DNA of 64,000 nt from Brachypterus glaber (Eukaryota; Arthropoda; Insecta; Coleoptera; Kateretidae), in assembly GCA_958510825.1 (NCBI GenBank), contig OY294052.1:3555816-3619815 (forward strand), in the 5' to 3' direction. This document shows positions 59,831 to 64,000 of the stretch, in pieces. A program made the translations under genes and the position numbers. Numbering within the stretch: position 1 is the stretch's first letter; every line of letters begins with the position of its first letter. The notes beneath the pieces were generated by a model. It did no database searches. It saw only the letters and a program-made list of their open reading frames with translations, and was not told the origin of the DNA.

Positions 59831-60234
59831 TCTACAACTAGAATTATGAAACAAAAGACGTCTACCCTATCTCTATCTCATTTCGGCTTCACTTTCCAGC
59901 CAACCAAATAAATACTGTATTTGTTTTTCATACAACAAATACAGTATTTATTTGGTTGGCCGGAAAGTGTAGCACTGAGCGGCACCAACGAACATAGCTA
60001 ATGCGAATCTGTAGAATAAGATAATTCTACTAAAATTTAGATGGCGCCAGTAGGTTCTTTAATAAAAATAATATAGTTAAACTTTTCGCCCGGCCAAGTA
60101 AATATTGTATTTGTTCAACAAAGAACAAATACAGAATTAGTTTGGTTGGGTGGAAGTGGGAGTGTATGTATGTCTTCTATCCTTTTTGGGTAGAACTTTT
60201 GTCTCTGTCTAATCTAACGGGAGAAATCGCCATT
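59831..60234. mobile_element. Family C hairpin element, copy 2
   Basis: 404 bp, starts TCTACAACTAGAATTATGAA and ends AAATCGCCATT as copy 1, with a few substitutions. Same orientation. Confidence 0.8.
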
Positions 60235-60883
60235 AAAGAGTTACCTTAGTGCTTAACGTTGCCATTTTTTCGATTTTTTTCGTTTTAATATTATTTACTT
60301 TGAAAATTATTAAATTTTACGTAATTTCAATCATAAAAAAGTAAGTCCTTAAAGCAAGTATCTTTTATTGTGCCTGTTGAACGCATATATTGTTTAAAAC
60401 CTTGTTTATAGCATGTTCGTTTTTAATAACGTTAATTTTATTACTTAACTATACGACATATGGTTGATATTAATAAAATGTTAAGTACATATTTGTACGA
60501 CCTAGTAAAATTTCTATTTAATTTATTATCCAAATAAATTTAAGGTCAATTTTACAGTTACTTTTTTAAAACAAAGCATTTTTAATATGTATAATAATTA
60601 TTGTAATACATTTAGGCCGGATTTCATTTAGGATACATTTAGGGCGGATTTCGGGACAACATTTTGAGGTCTGATTTAAAACTTTGAATAAGAAACTTAT
60701 GTTCAAAATTTGATGTCTTTAGCTCGAAGCGTTCTTGAGTGGTCACAAACTTCTACGTCAGATAAATCGAGAGACACAAAATTTGTTTTATGGAAATCAT
60801 AATTTTTGCGTATAAAAAGTCAAGAAACGTAAAAAAAAAGCAAAAAATTATTGACTAATGCAAAACCTCGTGTAATAGTTATT

Positions 60884-61145
60884 TATGGTACTAGTGGGCA
60901 AAGTAAGATATTGCCCATGAGAAAATTAACCTGCGAGGCGTCAGCCAAGCAGGTTAATTTTCGAGAGGGCAATATCGGTTTACCCATGAGTGCATTACAA
61001 GGTTTTATCCAATAAATAGCTTAGAAATTCATATGTTAATGAAATTTACAAGAAAATAATTTGACAAGTGACAGTTGAGTGGGTAAAATAAATAATTATC
61101 CACTCAATAAAGTTAAAGCCACGCGGGGGTTATGTATTGGATAAA
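60884..61145. mobile_element. Family B MITE, copy 4
   Basis: Orientation as copy 2. The AAGCAGGTTAATTTTCGAGA hairpin arm is retained, but a block before ATGTATTGGATAAAA is missing. Confidence 0.7.
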
Positions 61146-61186
61146 ACTTTTATTCACTACAGTTTGTTTGTTTTGTTTGTTTGTTT

Positions 61187-61438
61187 TAACCTCGTACTAT
61201 TCTACTTAATTAAGCATCCCCTAAGTCCAGGACTTGTGTGGGCTAGTTGTAGAGGGAACCACCGGCTTATACTGAATTTCGAACCAGTTTTTATAGGGAG
61301 TGTCCGCTTCACTTACGCCTTCGCCAAATTTCAATTATTAATTAACTGAAAAAGGCCAATCGGCGCCAGTGAGAATCGAAGTCACGCTAGTTGTAGTAGA
61401 CTTGTCATGTACAGACGCGGTAGACCACTACATCAATC
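61187..61438 (-). repeat. tRNA-headed SINE, copy 2
   Basis: Collinear with 53021-53272. Head TGATGTAGTGG...ACCGCG and a B-box region on the minus strand, body identical in most positions, and an (AAAC)n tail (61161-61185 on the plus strand reads GTTTGTTTG). Confidence 0.8.
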
Positions 61439-61869
61439 CTCCCATAAAGTAAAAATAGATCAAATATTAAAATTCCTTTTATCTCCTAAAGAAAATACCT
61501 CATATATGAGGTAATACCTCAGAGGTGTGCATAGTGATATTTTTTTCTGTGTGTAGTGTAGTGGCTAAACGAAATTTCTATTGGTCTACTAATAATTAAA
61601 TGTTAATTGGCAGATAGGTATATTGATTTTTTTCGTTTTGAAAGTGTTTGGTTGAAAATACTACAAAGTGAGAGCGTGACCTTAATCTTCTCTTTTGGGA
61701 TCCACGCATTCTATAAAAAATGCAGTTTTTTTTTTTAAATTGCATCGATGATATCTTGAAGAATGTCAAGAATTCTATAATTTCTTATTGCATTTTTAAC
61801 GTAATTATTTAAAGGATAAAATTACTAACTATTCTATTATTTTAGATTTTAAGCTTTCACGGCCATTAA

Positions 61870-62003
61870 GATATAAACAACTTTCACTTTCGGGTTTAGA
61901 CCGTGTTAATGGATTTTCACTTTCCGACGTTTCGTCTCTTACTACTAGAGACATCTTCAGGGATTAATCTGAAACTAAGTTTCGAATCAACTTGTGTCAC
62001 TAT
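61870..62003 (-). repeat. Penelope-type 3' flank with hammerhead-like motif
   Basis: On the minus strand, CCTGAAGA, a stem GTCTCT...AGAGAC with a 7-nt loop, then GAAACGTCGG. CUGAnGA...stem...GAAA are hammerhead ribozyme core elements, and hammerhead motifs are established for Penelope-like pseudo-LTRs. The base right after CUGAAGA does not pair with the base before GAAA, and the cleavage site was not defined, so activity is uncertain. Confidence 0.45.
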
Positions 62004-64000
62004 TTATGACGAGTTGTGGTTATTCACCCGTGACGACCTTTTTCCTATCAAAGACTTCCATATTGCAGGTAAGTGGTAACCAGTGTCCCGATTGATATTG
62101 TTAGGATGCTTGATGATTTCTATCGATTCCCGTATCTTCCTTGGCATTTTTCTGTTTTCTGTTAATATTTGTTTTGTTTCAGACAAATTGATTTTATGAC
62201 CTGTTTCATGTACATGTTCGGCTACTGCCGATAAGGAAATTTGTTTCTTTCTTATATTGCGCTCATGCTCTTGAAGTCTTGTAGAAATTTTTCTCTTAGT
62301 TTCACCTATGTAAACCGTACCACAGGAGCAGGGTATTTTATATACGCCTTCTGAACCCAGGGGTATTTTGTCTTTTGTTGAAGTCAAACATTGACCTAAT
62401 TTTTGGTTGGACCGAAATATAGGCTTAATATTTGACTTCTTCAAAAGTTTACCTATTTTATCCGTGATACCGCTTACATAGGGAAGTATAACTTGTGTCT
62501 GTCTGTCATTGTCACTATTGTCCTGTTGTTTGGGTCTGGGATTTCTGTATTTGTATATGGTCTTATTAATGTCTTTTTTGGTATAACCGTTCATGGTCAA
62601 GGCTTTGGTTAGTTTAAGGAGTTCTGTGTCTAGGGAATTCTTGTCTGAAATCATGAAAGCCCTATGAACAAGTGAATTAACTACCGAGCGTTTTTGAGAG
62701 GGATGGTGATGTGAAAATGCGTTTAGGTATCTGTCAGTGTGGGTTTTCTTCCTGTATACCGAGTGTCCTATTGAGCCATTTTCCGTTTTGTAAACCAAAA
62801 CGTCCAAAAAGGGAAGTGATCCGTTGTTCTCAATTTCCATCGTAAACCGTATAGATTTATGTTGGGAATTGAGGTGATTTAGAAAACCTTGAAGGCTTTC
62901 CATGCCATGGGGCCAAATAGCATAGACATCGTCTACGTATCTGCGCCAAATTTTAGGTTTTAATGGAAATGACTCAATAGCTTTTTCCTCGAAGTATTCC
63001 ATGAAAGCATTGGCCGCAGGGGGTGATAATGGGGATCCCATTGCGGCGCCTGACACTTGTTCATAGAACTCTCCCTGTATCAGAAAATATGTAGATGTCA
63101 GACAAGCTTCAAATAATTTACATAACTTAGGGTCAAGATTTCCAGTTGTAAGTAGGTCTCGTATAATATTTATTGTATCGGGAACGGGAACGTTAGTAAA
63201 TAGAGATTCTACGTCGAAACTAACCATTATGTCCGAGGGGTCCAGGGTCACTGTCGATAAGGTTTGTACAAAGTGTGTGGAATTTTTTACATAAGACCTC
63301 GTTTTTCCAACTAACTGATTTAAGATTTGGGCAAGGTGTTTGGCAAGTTTATACGTAGGGGAACCTATTGTGCTGACAATTGGTCTAAGAGGGGCACCAT
63401 CCTTGTGAATTTTAGGTAAACCATATAATTTTGGTACGCGGGAGTCTCGGGGGGTTAGATTATAAATTTCAAGAGGTGTAAGGGAGGATTGTTTAAGTAA
63501 TTGTGTGATTTTTCGTTCAAATTTTCCAGTAGGATCGGTCTCGAGTTTTTCGTATGTGTCATTGTCTATGAGTTCCGTTATTTTGTTAAAATAGTCAAGT
63601 TTGTCCATCACCACAGTGGCATTACCCTTATCAGCAGGCACAACAATAATATCGTCATTACGATTAAGATTCTTTAAAGCTAAATATTCCTCCCTTGTCA
63701 GGTTAGACTTAGGTGGTTTTGACTTTTTTAGAATCTTAGCCGTTTCATAACGTACTATCTCTGCATCTACCGTGGGTAATGAAGACAAGGAAGACTCCAC
63801 TATAGAAATTATTTCTTCTGTTGGTACTGTCCTAGGTGTAATGGCAAAGTTATGTCCTTTGGACAGCAAAGAGATCTCACATTCTGTTAAGTTTGTCTTT
63901 GACAAATTAACAACAGTGTTTGAATTTACTGGAGGTTTCTCTTTACTATCCAAAGAAGAAAACTTTTTCTTTTGGATTTCTGAGACTTTAACACCAATAG
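62004..64000 (-). CDS. Penelope-like retroelement: reverse transcriptase plus GIY-YIG endonuclease (partial)
   Basis: Open from the right edge of the window to a stop at 62004, at least 664 residues with no interruption. The start codon lies beyond 64000. Counting from the codon at 63953: RT motif A VSFDVESLF at 244-252, motif B AAMGSPLSP at 303-311, catalytic YVDD at 339-342, thumb-like PFLDVLVY near 381, and a C-terminal GIY-YIG nuclease GVYKIPCSCGTVYIGETKRK from 536 with the extra Cys pair between GVY and YIG. Penelope-like elements copy their RNA at a nicked target and are distinct from LTR and ordinary non-LTR elements. All key residues that I can check are present, so this copy may be recent or active if its 5' part is complete. 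It lies upstream of crinkled in the same orientation. Confidence 0.92.
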   Translation of the reverse strand, partial: IGVKVSEIQKKKFSSLDSKEKPPVNSNTVVNLSKTNLTECEISLLSKGHNFAITPRTVPTEEIISIVESSLSSLPTVDAEIVRYETAKILKKSKPPKSNLTREEYLALKNLNRNDDIIVVPADKGNATVVMDKLDYFNKITELIDNDTYEKLETDPTGKFERKITQLLKQSSLTPLEIYNLTPRDSRVPKLYGLPKIHKDGAPLRPIVSTIGSPTYKLAKHLAQILNQLVGKTRSYVKNSTHFVQTLSTVTLDPSDIMVSFDVESLFTNVPVPDTINIIRDLLTTGNLDPKLCKLFEACLTSTYFLIQGEFYEQVSGAAMGSPLSPPAANAFMEYFEEKAIESFPLKPKIWRRYVDDVYAIWPHGMESLQGFLNHLNSQHKSIRFTMEIENNGSLPFLDVLVYKTENGSIGHSVYRKKTHTDRYLNAFSHHHPSQKRSVVNSLVHRAFMISDKNSLDTELLKLTKALTMNGYTKKDINKTIYKYRNPRPKQQDNSDNDRQTQVILPYVSGITDKIGKLLKKSNIKPIFRSNQKLGQCLTSTKDKIPLGSEGVYKIPCSCGTVYIGETKRKISTRLQEHERNIRKKQISLSAVAEHVHETGHKINLSETKQILTENRKMPRKIRESIEIIKHPNNINRDTGYHLPAIWKSLIGKRSSRVNNHNSS

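Overview
The window comes from an AT-rich animal genome, almost certainly an insect. It holds conserved arthropod genes with short phase-consistent exons and GT-AG introns, a ZAD zinc-finger gene (an insect-expanded family), and very long introns packed with transposable elements. A beetle is plausible, but the species cannot be fixed from sequence alone.

Layout. (1) 1-2.85 kb: a TIR element, then a minus-strand two-exon ZAD-C2H2 zinc-finger gene. (2) 5.5-7.8 kb: Suppressor of Hairless / RBPJ on the plus strand, a complete two-exon gene of 506 codons. (3) 7.8-14.9 kb: a tail-to-tail intergenic region with no recognised gene, made of inverted-repeat elements and including a perfect 153-bp-arm palindrome. 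(4) 14.86-58.18 kb: one gene on the minus strand, crinkled / myosin VIIa, rebuilt here as 14 coding exons with consistent phases. They give 2165 residues, about the length known for fly and human myosin VIIa. The first coding exon is only 18 nt and lies 12.8 kb from the second; the last exon is 12.5 kb from the one before. (5) The last intron carries a ~5.7 kb TIR element filled by a 4.7 kb higher-order tandem array, a nested retrotransposon-in-transposon insertion, and an intronless PPP1R36-like gene on the same strand as crinkled. (6) 58.2-64 kb: crinkled upstream region with repeats, then a Penelope-like retroelement (reverse transcriptase plus GIY-YIG) that is open to the right edge.

Function. 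Su(H) is the DNA-binding effector of Notch signalling, and myosin VIIa is an actin motor of bristles, hairs and mechanosensory cells. From memory they are also near neighbours in Drosophila (35B), so the window appears to preserve old microsynteny. The PPP1R36-like gene is probably a testis/axoneme-type PP1 regulator that moved into the intron.

Mobile elements. At least ten non-autonomous families recur. They include a hAT-type MITE with 8-bp duplications (5 copies), several foldback families, a tRNA-headed SINE (2 copies), and MITEs sharing CACnGAAAAA-like ends. Several insertions are nested so that the target-site duplication or the empty site can be read directly. Element boundaries were read by eye and are approximate to a few bases unless a duplication is stated.
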